64,000 bases of DNA, from positions 62,001-126,000 of the forward strand of contig CALDHM010000008.1 in the NCBI GenBank assembly GCA_937941455.1, given 5' to 3'. This DNA is from an uncultured Pirellulaceae bacterium. Lineage in GTDB: Bacteria > Planctomycetota > Planctomycetia > Pirellulales > Pirellulaceae. The position numbers and the translations under genes were made by a program. The notes under the pieces are model-generated. The model saw nothing but the letters and a program-made list of their open reading frames with translations, was not told the origin of the DNA and searched no databases. Shown here piece after piece: positions 16,298 through 24,592 of the stretch (within the stretch, counting starts at the first letter, position 1; each line of letters opens with the position of its first letter).

Positions 16298-19200
16298 TTA
16301 ACGGATGTTTCGCAAGATCGCTTGCACGAGTGATAGCAATTTATCCGGATCGGAGGGGATCATTTTCAACGAAACGTAGGCTTTGCTATCGTCGACGATG
16401 CGCAGAATTTTCGCTTGCCGTTCGGCCAATTCTTGGAATCGCTTGCGGTCGCGGTAACGGAAGCCGAGATATTTGTCTTCCAAGAAAATGGCCTCGATTT
16501 GCCAAATCGCCGCCTCTAATTTCAACTCGGCCAGCCCCAGCAAGCGGCGTACAGGGGGGGGAAGCGGCCCGAAACGATCGGTCAATTCCTCGCGAATCAA
16601 TTCGATGTGCTCGAACGATTCGATCCGCGTCAGGCGGCGATATAGCTCGATTTTCTGCCGACCTTCGCCAACGTACTCGGGGGGCAGGTAGGCATCGATG
16701 GGGAGGTCGATATCGACGTCGGTCGAGAGCCGCAAGGGGAGTTTCTTCAGGCGATGAACTGCTTGCTCAAGCAATTGGCAGTACAACTCGTAGCCGACGG
16801 TGGCGATATGCCCGCTTTGCTGCGTACCCAACAAATTTCCGGTGCCGCGGATTTCCAAATCGCGCATCGAGATCGAAAACCCTGCCCCCATTTCGCTGAA
16901 GGTTTCGATGGCTTGCAGGCGTTTGGCGGCATTCGGCGTGATATGGCTGTGGGGATGGAGCAGCAGATAACAGTAGGCCTGATGTTTGTACCGGCCCACG
17001 CGACCGCGAAGCTGATGCAAATCGGCCAAGCCGTAGCGATTTGCCTCGTTGATGAAAATCGTGTTGGCGTTGGGAATGTCCAGGCCGCTTTCAATGATGG
17101 TCGTCGCCAGTAAGACGTCATACTTGCCCAAGACGAACTCCGTCATGACGGTCTCCAGTTCCTCGTCAGGCATCTGGCCGTGGCCGACAGCAAAGGTCGC
17201 CTCGGGGACGATCTGTTCGAGGCGCACCTTCATGGTCTCGATGTCCTGAACGCGATTATGCACGAAGTAGACTTGCCCGCCGCGATCGAGCTCGCGAATG
17301 ATGGCGCTGCGAATCAGTTCGTTGTTGAAGCGAGTCACCTTGGTTTCCACCGCGGTCCGCTCCTCGGGGGGCGTTTCTAAATTTGAGATATCGCGGACGC
17401 CGACGAGGGACATATGCAAGGTCCGCGGGATGGGCGTGGCCGACATCGTCAGGACGTCGACCGACGAGCGGAGTGCCTTGAGCCGCTCCTTGTGTTCCAC
17501 GCCGAAGCGCTGCTCTTCATCAATGATGACGAGTCCCAAGTTCAAGAACTGGACGTCCTTTGAGACGAGCCGATGGGTGCCGATGCAGATATCGATCTTG
17601 CCTTCCTTCAGCCCCGCAATCGTTTCGTTCTGCTCGGCGGTCGAGGCGAAACGGCTCAATCGCCCGATGCTCAACGGGAACTCCGCCATCCGCTCGCGAA
17701 AGGTGCGGTAGTGCTGTTCCGCGAGCACCGTTGTGGGAACGAGCAACGCCACCTGATACCCGCTCTCGATGGCCTTGAACGCGGCTCGCATCGCGACCTC
17801 GGTTTTGCCGAAGCCGACGTCGCCACAGAGCAAGCGGTCCATCGGGCGGTTGGACTCCATGTCTTGCTTGATGGCCGCGATGGCGGCAAGCTGGTCGGGA
17901 GTCTCGCGAAAGGGAAAGGCATGTTCGAACTCCATCTGCCAGGTCGTATCGGGCTTAAAGGCGATCCCCGGTCGCGACGTCCGCTGGGCCTGCAGTTCGA
18001 GCATTTCGGCGGCAAGGTCATTGACGGCATCCTCGGCGGCCTGTTTTTGCTTGAGCCAGGTTCTGCCACCGATCTTGGCCAGTTGCGGCCGCGTTTTTGT
18101 ACCGCCGACGTACTTTTGGATCAGATCGATCTTGGCCGCGGGAACAAAAATTCGAGTGCCGCCGTGAAACTCCAGCTCGAGATGCTCCGAACGTTGTCCG
18201 TCACGCTCGATCATTTTCAGGCCGCGATACCGCCCGATGCCATGCTCCAGGTGGACGATCAAATCCCCCTCCCGCAGCGAGAGGAACGAGTCGATGGCCT
18301 TCCCTTGTTTGCGCCGGCGGGCTCCGCGGCGAAGTTCTCCGCGCTGGAACAGTTGATCGCAGCCGACGACCATGATCGGCGGTCGCTGAAGGCGGAAACC
18401 CGAATGGACGCAGCCAACCGAAAACCGCAGCCGCCCCTCGCGAGCGGTCTTCGTCGCCGCCATGATTTCCTGGACCCGCTCGATTTCTCCTTCGACCCGC
18501 GCGACAAGATGGACGTCCAAGCCTGCCCCCATCCGATCGAGGGCTTCACGAAGTTCTGAGAAGTCACTGCCAAAATCGCCGAGCGACTCGGAGCGGAGCG
18601 GCCAGTGATTCTCGAGTCGCCCCGCGGCCAGTCGCTCGCAACTGGCCAGCGGAAACCGCGCGGCGTCCCGCCAAACCTGCGACAACTCGAACAATCCCGC
18701 GGGGTGGGCCGACCGTTCACGGTACGCCTCTCCCTCGCGGCGAACGTCCTGAGGTTCGACCTGCAAGATGATCGTTCCCACCTGTAGATAGGAGAACACC
18801 GAGTCATGAGCCTCGAATTTCGGTGGTACCAGAGTGATCTCGATCTGTGCGACGTCCGCAGTGCTCCGCTGCGTCGCGATCGAAAATTGTCGCAACGAAT
18901 CGACTTCATCGCCGAATAATTCGATCCGCACTGGCTCGAGCCAGTCGGGGGCGAACACATCAATGATCCCCCCCCGCATCGCAAACTCGCCCGACAGTTC
19001 CACAGCGGAACTGCGATGGAAACCGTGCGACTCGAGCCAGGCCACCAAATTAAGGGCATCAAGCCGCTGGCCGACACGCAGCACTTGCGAGTTGGCCTGC
19101 AGAAACGGTAGCTGCGGCACGGGTTGCAGCAGTGATTGAATGCTGGTGACGAGAATCGGCGGCTGGTTCCCGGCGGCGAGATCCTTCAGGACGCGGAGCC

Positions 19201-19534
19201 GGTCGCCATAGTCATCGTCGAGGATTTGGCTGTCTCCCAAACCTATCGAGCAAGCAGGAAATTTGCGGATTGTCGCTGCCGTGAACGTCTCCAAGTCATC
19301 GTAGACGTCATCCTGCGCCTTGAAATTCTGCGTAACCACCAGCAGCGGTTGTCCGCGGCAGGCAAGTGCGGCGACCAACAGCGCGCAGGCCGACCCCCAG
19401 ACGCCGTCGAAACTCGTCCCGACTCCTTGGAGGAGTCGATCGACGGTGGCGACGAAATCTTGTTGAGAGGCGATCTTGGTAGTCAGCTCTCGAAGTTGCT
19501 CCCCCGAGCGAGCGTGGGGCGTGACTTGGGCCAT
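16298..19534 (-). CDS. mfd: Transcription-repair coupling factor
   Basis: Removes RNA polymerase stalled at DNA damage and recruits the UvrABC machinery. The 1078-residue protein has the UvrB-like N-terminal domains, the RNA-polymerase-interacting domain beginning DLIVHLEHGIGRYRG (about 433-447), and the SF2 helicase core with Walker A GDVGFGKTEVAMRA, motif II IIDEEQRFGVEHKE, motif III LTMSATPIPRTLHMS and the motif VI block YGLADLHQLRGRVGRYKHQA, then the TRCF C-terminal domain. ATG 19534 is preferred; a TTG at 19573 would overlap the upstream phosphatase stop. The gene follows that phosphatase closely and may be cotranscribed. Confidence 0.97.
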   Translation of the reverse strand: MAQVTPHARSGEQLRELTTKIASQQDFVATVDRLLQGVGTSFDGVWGSACALLVAALACRGQPLLVVTQNFKAQDDVYDDLETFTAATIRKFPACSIGLGDSQILDDDYGDRLRVLKDLAAGNQPPILVTSIQSLLQPVPQLPFLQANSQVLRVGQRLDALNLVAWLESHGFHRSSAVELSGEFAMRGGIIDVFAPDWLEPVRIELFGDEVDSLRQFSIATQRSTADVAQIEITLVPPKFEAHDSVFSYLQVGTIILQVEPQDVRREGEAYRERSAHPAGLFELSQVWRDAARFPLASCERLAAGRLENHWPLRSESLGDFGSDFSELREALDRMGAGLDVHLVARVEGEIERVQEIMAATKTAREGRLRFSVGCVHSGFRLQRPPIMVVGCDQLFQRGELRRGARRRKQGKAIDSFLSLREGDLIVHLEHGIGRYRGLKMIERDGQRSEHLELEFHGGTRIFVPAAKIDLIQKYVGGTKTRPQLAKIGGRTWLKQKQAAEDAVNDLAAEMLELQAQRTSRPGIAFKPDTTWQMEFEHAFPFRETPDQLAAIAAIKQDMESNRPMDRLLCGDVGFGKTEVAMRAAFKAIESGYQVALLVPTTVLAEQHYRTFRERMAEFPLSIGRLSRFASTAEQNETIAGLKEGKIDICIGTHRLVSKDVQFLNLGLVIIDEEQRFGVEHKERLKALRSSVDVLTMSATPIPRTLHMSLVGVRDISNLETPPEERTAVETKVTRFNNELIRSAIIRELDRGGQVYFVHNRVQDIETMKVRLEQIVPEATFAVGHGQMPDEELETVMTEFVLGKYDVLLATTIIESGLDIPNANTIFINEANRYGLADLHQLRGRVGRYKHQAYCYLLLHPHSHITPNAAKRLQAIETFSEMGAGFSISMRDLEIRGTGNLLGTQQSGHIATVGYELYCQLLEQAVHRLKKLPLRLSTDVDIDLPIDAYLPPEYVGEGRQKIELYRRLTRIESFEHIELIREELTDRFGPLPPPVRRLLGLAELKLEAAIWQIEAIFLEDKYLGFRYRDRKRFQELAERQAKILRIVDDSKAYVSLKMIPSDPDKLLSLVQAILRNIR

Positions 19535-19569
19535 GATCGCCCCATGATACGGCAAACAATCGCCAACGA

Positions 19570-20244
19570 TCAACCCGAAACGGGAGGGACGTCACCGCGG
19601 CGGACTTCTCCCCAATTCGTCGTTTGAATGAAGGTCTTAGAGTGCAACTCGACCGCCGTCAGCCACAGGTTGCCGCAGCAGTTTGTGTCGATCATCAACA
19701 CGTGGCCGATATTGCGGATTTCGCCCGACAATTGCGGCGTATGGCCGACCACAGCCGTTTTGCCATTGCGATGGGGGGACGGAACATTTTCAAAGATATG
19801 CGTCCAAAACATCAATTCATCCGGCTGATCGTCGAGCGACAGAGCTGGATCGTAATTGGCATGCAAGAAAAAGTAATCCGCCGTCTCGTGATAACGGACG
19901 CAGTGGCTGACGAACTGGAGATGATGCGGCGGGATTCCGCGCGGGTTGCCGCCGTAACTGGCGATCGTCGCCTGCCCGCCATGCCGTTGCCAAAATTCGA
20001 AATCGCGGCGATTGTTCAGCCCTTTGTACAGCATGATTTCGTGGTTTCCTATCAGCGGGATGAACTCGCAATGCGAAACCAAATCACACAGGATCTCGAG
20101 CACTCCGGCCGAGTTCGGTCCACGATCGACATAGTCTCCGATTCCGACTATAACGTCGTCTCGTTGCGGTCGGATTTCATTCAAAAGGGTCACCAGGGCG
20201 ACATCGCAGCCGTGGATATCGCCGATGGCAAACAAGCGTGACAT
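19570..20244 (-). CDS. Calcineurin-like metallophosphatase (PrpA/ApaH-like)
   Basis: A 224-residue phosphoesterase of the bacterial PPP group (PrpA/PrpB or diadenosine tetraphosphatase-like). The metal motifs are in order: FAIGDIHGC, VGIGDYVDRGPNS, IGNHEIMLYKG, a central H-A-N-Y-D (FFLHANYDP), and the late VVGHTPQLSG. No signal peptide, so it is cytoplasmic. It could be a protein phosphatase or a nucleotide hydrolase; the sequence does not separate them. The start is ATG at 20244. It overlaps the longest mfd frame by three bases. Confidence 0.88.
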   Translation of the reverse strand: MSRLFAIGDIHGCDVALVTLLNEIRPQRDDVIVGIGDYVDRGPNSAGVLEILCDLVSHCEFIPLIGNHEIMLYKGLNNRRDFEFWQRHGGQATIASYGGNPRGIPPHHLQFVSHCVRYHETADYFFLHANYDPALSLDDQPDELMFWTHIFENVPSPHRNGKTAVVGHTPQLSGEIRNIGHVLMIDTNCCGNLWLTAVELHSKTFIQTTNWGEVRRGDVPPVSG

Positions 20245-20625
20245 GTCAACTACAGCAACCGACTACCGTAAAATTCAGAGTTCAAACAATTGAATATGGT
20301 CGACGCAGGGTTGATGGCTGAGACGCTTGCACACGGCTCACCCTGCTACCTCCTGTCGAGACCCGCGGTGCCCAACAGGCCGTTGATGATCGCCCCGCGG
20401 GAGCCTGAGCTTTACCCCAAAACAAATTGCCGAACCGCCCCGAAGCCTGGCTTCGGCAACGACTGCAGGCTAACGCTGCGGCTGACAGAGTTCGGGACAA
20501 AGCGTCGAAACGGATCCTAGAGTGTCGCAAAAAGTTTCGCATTGCAACAGGCCACTTTCCCCTTCGCCCATCGAATTTCGGGTAGACTCAGAAAACGACC
20601 CTATCAAGGAATGAATGTTTCGCCC
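20245..20625. other. Divergent intergenic region between phosphatase and queA
   Basis: About 380 bases that should hold promoters for both directions. It includes a CCGAAGCC/GGCTTCGG inverted repeat near 20442-20458 and palindrome copy 2 at 20461-20486. No gene supported. Confidence 0.45.
20461..20486 (+). repeat. Interspersed imperfect palindrome, copy 2
   Basis: GACTGCAGGCTAACGCTGCG followed by GCTGAC, related to the copy at 2065-2090 read on the minus strand. It lies about 140 bases upstream of queA. Confidence 0.5.
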
Positions 20626-21681
20626 ATGACCGAAGACTTGGATCTTGTTTCCCATTACGATTACGATTTACCGCAGCACTTGATCGCTCAGCACCCCCTT
20701 CCGCAGCGCGATGAATCGCGGCTGATGGTGGTGCATCGGCAGACCGGTGACATCGAGCATCGATATATTCGCGACTTGCCCCGAATTCTCGCAGCTGGCG
20801 ATTTACTGGTTCTCAACGACTCGCGAGTGATCCCCGCCAAACTCGTCGGCTGGCGGCAACGGACTCGCGGGCGTTGGCAAGGTTTATTCCTTGAAGAAGA
20901 AAACGGGATCTGGAAAGTTCTCTCAAAAACCCGTGGCAAGCTGGAGCCTAACGAAGAAGTGGTGTTGCAGGACCGCTCCGGATCGGCCCACACGAATTTA
21001 GTGATGCTGTCGAAGCTGCCCGACGGGAGTTGGCTGGCACGCCCCAACACCGCGCGGCCAACCTTTGACTTGCTCGACGAGATCGGTCGCGTGCCGCTTC
21101 CCAATTACATCCGCGACGGCAATATGGTCGACGATGACATCCGCCGCTACCAAACGGTCTATGCCACTAAGCCCGGTTCGGTCGCGGCCCCGACCGCCGG
21201 TCTGCATTTGACGAAGGCCCTCATCGAACAATTGATCGATACGCAAAAATTCATCACGCGGATTACCTTGCACGTTGGCATCGGCACGTTCAAACCGATG
21301 GCGACCGACAATCTGTCCGGCCACCACATGCACAGCGAGTGGGCACAGATCGATCAAAAAGCGATCGATCAGATCGAACGTTGCCACCGCGAAAACGGCC
21401 GACTTGTCGCCGTTGGCACGACCGTGACGAGAGTTCTCGAAACGGTCGGCAAGCACAAGCCGCTGGCCCCCTGGGTCGGAACCACCGACCTGTTCATCAA
21501 GCCGGGGCATGAGTTCACCCTGGTGCAAGGCCTGCTGACCAATTTTCATCTTCCCAAAAGTACACTGCTGGTGCTCGTTCGCACTTTCGGTGGCGATGAA
21601 TTGATCAAGCGGGCGTATGAAATCGCTGTCCAAGAACGCTATCGATTTTTCAGCTACGGCGATGCGATGCTGATTTTTTAA
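20626..21681 (+). CDS. queA: S-adenosylmethionine:tRNA ribosyltransferase-isomerase
   Basis: Transfers and isomerises the ribosyl part of AdoMet onto preQ1-modified tRNA, giving epoxyqueuosine (cytoplasmic). The protein is collinear with the family: YDLPQHLIAQHPLPQRDESR, LVLNDSRVIPAKLVG, IGRVPLPNYIRDG, RYQTVYATKPGSVAAPTAGL, HVGIGTFKPM, and the C-terminal LLTNFHLPKSTLLVLVRTF then YGDAMLIF. Starting at ATG 20626 gives 351 residues, the usual length; an ATG at 20611 is an alternative. No other queuosine genes are visible here. Its 3' end abuts the HU terminator hairpin. Confidence 0.96.
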   Translation: MTEDLDLVSHYDYDLPQHLIAQHPLPQRDESRLMVVHRQTGDIEHRYIRDLPRILAAGDLLVLNDSRVIPAKLVGWRQRTRGRWQGLFLEEENGIWKVLSKTRGKLEPNEEVVLQDRSGSAHTNLVMLSKLPDGSWLARPNTARPTFDLLDEIGRVPLPNYIRDGNMVDDDIRRYQTVYATKPGSVAAPTAGLHLTKALIEQLIDTQKFITRITLHVGIGTFKPMATDNLSGHHMHSEWAQIDQKAIDQIERCHRENGRLVAVGTTVTRVLETVGKHKPLAPWVGTTDLFIKPGHEFTLVQGLLTNFHLPKSTLLVLVRTFGGDELIKRAYEIAVQERYRFFSYGDAMLIF

Positions 21682-21710
21682 AAAAATCGGTGCCTGGGAG
21701 CGGCACCGAT
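21680..21710 (-). terminator. Intrinsic terminator of the HU gene
   Basis: ATCGGTGCC and GGCACCGAT form a perfect 9-bp stem with a 7-base loop, and on the minus strand the stem is followed by TTTTTTT. It overlaps the last bases and stop codon of queA on the opposite strand. On the plus strand no T-run follows, so it chiefly serves HU. Confidence 0.85.
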
Positions 21711-21760
21711 CGTTCGAATATTCGGTTTGATTTCGGTCGAGGCTTCGACCGGACGAGCGA

Positions 21761-22090
21761 CTAGGACACCATGTCCTTCAGACCCTTCAAGGGACGCACG
21801 CGGACGGTGCGGCTGGCGGGGCGTGGATCGGCCCAGACCATTTCGTTGGTTCCCGGCTTTCGGACTTGACGCTTGGGCAATGCTGGCTTGTGCTTCACGA
21901 CGATTTTGCAAAGCCCGGGAATGGCGAACATACCGGGGCTGCCCTTCTTCGAAATGGCGTTCGAGATCTGCTCTGTCAACGCATCGAAAACCGCGGCGAC
22001 GTCCTTCTTGGACAGCCCCGTCTTTTCGGCGATGTTGTTCAATACTTCAGTTTTCGAAGGAGCTTTTGGGCCTGCAGCTTTTTTTGACAT
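21761..22090 (-). CDS. HU-family DNA-binding protein
   Basis: A nucleoid-associated protein that bends and compacts DNA as a dimer. The 109 residues comprise a short basic extension (SKKAAGPKAPSK), the HU dimerisation helices (TEVLNNIAEKTGLSKKDVAA then FDALTEQISNAIS) and a beta-arm region with PGMFAIPGLCKIVVKHKPAL and PRPASRTVRVRPLKGLKDMV. ATG 22090 with GGAGG about ten bases upstream sets the start; the frame is open far upstream but is not protein-like there. The arm resembles the variant HU proteins known from planctomycetes rather than E. coli HU. It has its own terminator at 21680. Confidence 0.92.
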   Translation of the reverse strand: MSKKAAGPKAPSKTEVLNNIAEKTGLSKKDVAAVFDALTEQISNAISKKGSPGMFAIPGLCKIVVKHKPALPKRQVRKPGTNEMVWADPRPASRTVRVRPLKGLKDMVS

Positions 22091-22367
22091 GAGTAACTTT
22101 CCTCCAGAAATGTTGAGATGGTGTGAACGGTGTTTTGCGGTAAAAACTCGCTGAAACGCGAGAATTAGACTAGTTGAGCACAAAATTACAAGCGGAGTTA
22201 GAGGAAAAACGCGGGTTTTTCGTGATTTTTGGCAAAAAAAGAGTCCGTGCGGCCGCGAAAAGCCACAAAATTGCGGCAAAAAGGCCACTTTTTGACGCAG
22301 GCCCGCCTCGTGATGACCGACATTCGATAATAACGACGGCTCAAATTCGGCGGTCCAGTTGCTCCCT

Positions 22368-23471
22368 ATGTCGCGCACCGATAACGATATCCATTGGATG
22401 AACCTTGCGCTTGACCTCGCGCGACGCGGCTTGGGTTCCGTCGAACCGAACCCGATGGTCGGTTGCTTGATCGTGCGGGACGAAAAAATCATCGCCAGTG
22501 GCTACCACGAAAGGTTCGGCGGGCCCCATGCCGAAGTCAACGCCCTGCGAAATGCCCGTGAATCGGTCGCAGGTGCGACCGCGTACGTGACACTCGAGCC
22601 ATGTTCCCATTTCGGCAAGACGCCTCCGTGCGTCGATGCGTTGATCGAAGCTCGCATTGGTCGCGTTGTCATCGGCACACTCGATCCCAATCCTCAGGTG
22701 AATGGGGACGGCGTCAAGCGTTTAGCAACTGCACAGATCGAGACAACGGTCGGTGTGTGCCAAGAGGCAGCTCTCGAGTTGATCAAACCGTTCACAACGC
22801 TGATCACTCAAGCGCGACCGTGGATCATCGCCAAATGGGCCATGTCGCTCGATGGCAAAATCGCCACGAATACTGGCGAAAGCCAATGGATCTCCAACTC
22901 CATATCACGCGAACACGTCCATCGAACTCGTGGTCGCGTCGATGCGATTATCGCGGGCATCGGCACGGTCGAGGCAGATAATCCGCTCCTTACCGCGCGA
23001 CCCCCGGGACCTCGCATCGCGACGCGGGTGATTATCGACGCCGCAGGACGTCTGTCACCGACGGCGAAGGTTGTTCAAACAGCTCGAGAAATTCCGACGA
23101 TGGTGGCCGTGCGCCGCTCCGTTCCCAACCGAAAGAAATCGGAGCTAATCGATCTGGGGGTCGAAGTTTGGGAAAGTACGATCGCGGCGGAAGATAACGG
23201 CGAAATGCTCCGGGAGTTGATGGTCGAGCTCGGTTCTCGGCGGATGACGAATGTACTGGTCGAAGGGGGGAGTCGCCTATTCGGGCTGCTCAACGAACAA
23301 CGTTTGATTGACGAGACCCATGTCTATGTCGCTCCGTTGCTGATCGGAGGTTCCGCGGCCCCTTCGCCACTCGGCGATCCGGGAATATCATCCCTGGCCG
23401 CTTGCCAAAACCTGCAACTCCGCGAGACCATGCGGCTGGGATCCGATGTCTTTATACGAGCCAGTCGATAG
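22368..23471 (+). CDS. ribD: Bifunctional riboflavin deaminase/reductase
   Basis: Carries out two steps of riboflavin synthesis in the cytoplasm: deamination of the pyrimidine and NADPH reduction of the ribosyl side chain. The N-terminal deaminase has VEPNPMVGCLIV, the zinc ligands PHAEVNA and TLEPCSHFGKTPPC, and the C-terminal reductase has KWAMSLDGKIA, ESQWISN, GIGTVEADNPLLTAR and VLVEGGSRL. ATG 22368 gives 367 residues; TTG 22359 is also open. The stop codon lies inside the first unit of a 35-base direct repeat. No other rib genes are adjacent. Confidence 0.96.
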   Translation: MSRTDNDIHWMNLALDLARRGLGSVEPNPMVGCLIVRDEKIIASGYHERFGGPHAEVNALRNARESVAGATAYVTLEPCSHFGKTPPCVDALIEARIGRVVIGTLDPNPQVNGDGVKRLATAQIETTVGVCQEAALELIKPFTTLITQARPWIIAKWAMSLDGKIATNTGESQWISNSISREHVHRTRGRVDAIIAGIGTVEADNPLLTARPPGPRIATRVIIDAAGRLSPTAKVVQTAREIPTMVAVRRSVPNRKKSELIDLGVEVWESTIAAEDNGEMLRELMVELGSRRMTNVLVEGGSRLFGLLNEQRLIDETHVYVAPLLIGGSAAPSPLGDPGISSLAACQNLQLRETMRLGSDVFIRASR

Positions 23472-23556
23472 CTGTCCCGCGGTCACATTGACGAAAACCG
23501 GGACATTTTCGTAGCCGAGAACTTTATACGAGCCAGTCGATAACTGCCCCGCGGTC
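23450..23556 (+). repeat. 35-base direct repeat spanning the ribD stop codon
   Basis: CTTTATACGAGCCAGTCGAT and the next 15 bases at 23450-23484 recur at 23522-23556 with 33 of 35 identical bases. The period is 72, a multiple of three, so both units end in the same frame with F-I-R-A-S-R and a stop (TAG in the first, TAA in the second). The 24 codons between are open. It looks like an in-frame partial duplication of the ribD 3' end. Confidence 0.75.
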
Positions 23557-24003
23557 TCCGATCGCGGTCTTGGCCGCGTTGCCTGCCGACGACGATCTGT
23601 TCGTGGCTCGTTTCCCGAAGATTCCGGTTTTGACCGGAAGAGCCGTTGGCAGCGGGCCTGCTGTCATGCGAGTTCCAAATCGCGACAGGTACGACCCGAG
23701 CCGAATTTTGCAGTCGATTTGGATTCGGCACTTGCCGCGCGGCTGCCTCGACGCCACTTTTCAATGTGAAAATGAGGAAATGCGCTTGCTGGTACCGCGT
23801 TCCCTCTCGGCGGATTTCCCGTGGACAGGGAAATGTGAAGCTGAGCCGGAACGCCCGAATTGATCGACAAGCCCCTTTTCGAGGTTCAGTTTCACTTCTA
23901 AAATACCGATGCAGTGGTAAGCAAACGCCTCGATGCGGCACGGGGTACGTCCCGGTGCGATCGGCGAGCCAAATTGCCAATGCCTCTGAAAAACGAAAAA
24001 TCC
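23557..24003. other. Intergenic region between ribD and tRNA-Val
   Basis: About 450 bases. Several short frames on both strands, none protein-like or family-related. It should contain the tRNA promoter near its right end, but no clear -35/-10 pair stands out. Confidence 0.4.
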
Positions 24004-24077
24004 GGACGGTTAGCTCAGTTGGTTAGAGCGCCACGTTGACATCGTGGAGGTCGCTTGTTCGAGTCAAGTACCGTCCA
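24004..24077 (+). tRNA. tRNA-Val (GAC anticodon)
   Basis: A complete 74-base cloverleaf. Acceptor GGACGGT pairs with ACCGTCC; the D arm is GCTC-AGTTGGTTA-GAGC; the anticodon stem CCACG/CGTGG encloses TTGACAT with anticodon GAC; the variable loop is AGGTC; the T arm is GCTTG-TTCGAGT-CAAGT (one G-T pair). The discriminator is A and CCA is not encoded. It is followed at once by an intrinsic terminator. Confidence 0.97.
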
Positions 24078-24079
24078 TC

Positions 24080-24503
24080 TCACAGCTGCGAATTTTCTGT
24101 TCGCGGCTTTTTTTCTGCGCGATCGAAATCGAGCTGCGAAATATCGAGGATCGGCAGGTAGAGACGCTCTTCGAACCGCATAACGGGTCCGGTGGCTTTG
24201 ATGACCTTACCAACAAAAAACTCCTCAGGATTGTCGACGCCGACTTGTTTTAACTGTTCGACGACTCCTGGTGCGATGGCAGCACATAGGTTATCTGGAT
24301 GCTCGAAGTTCTCTCCGCTGTCGAGATAAATCAACCCGCGGCGTTCGATTCGATTTTTTGCGGACTTGACGGTCATTTGTACGCACACCTTGGCCTTACC
24401 CACCGCATTTTTTGCGTCCGAAGGTTTCTATGGTTTCGAGATCCTGAGAGAGACAGTACAGGCAAAGTGCGAGAAGCAGTGAACGAGCCATTTCAAGGTA
24501 CAT
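24080..24503 (-). pseudogene. Secreted OB-fold-like protein, frameshifted after the signal peptide
   Basis: ATG 24503 has AAAGG eight bases upstream and opens a frame with a signal peptide (ARSLLLALCLYCLSQ) followed by D-L-E-T-I-E-T-F, then goes out of frame and stops. In the adjacent frame the sequence continues seamlessly as D-A-K-N-A-V-G-K-A-K-V-C-V-Q-M-T-V-K-S-A-K, then LIYLDSGENFEHPDNLCAAI, E-E-F-F-V-G-K-V-I-K-A-T-G and LPILDISQLDF. One surplus G near 24425-24430 explains the break. The mature part resembles the OB-like tail of the neighbouring PhoD phosphatase. It is either a recent pseudogene or a sequencing error. Confidence 0.7.
24084..24114 (+). terminator. Intrinsic terminator of tRNA-Val
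   Basis: AGCTGCGAA (24084-24092) pairs with TTCGCGGCT (24100-24108) with one wobble across a 7-base loop, then a run of seven T. It begins seven bases after the tRNA and overlaps the 3' end of the minus-strand OB-fold gene. Confidence 0.85.
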
Positions 24504-24592
24504 GACGAAAACCTTTCAAAAGTCTGAGGGCGAGAGTAATTCAACGCTAAAATCGAGCGTTTTTGACGCTTTCACGCTGTTGGCAGCTCAAG

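Noticed and set aside
17573-18559. Plus-strand open frame of 328 codons
   Set aside because: Antisense shadow of mfd.
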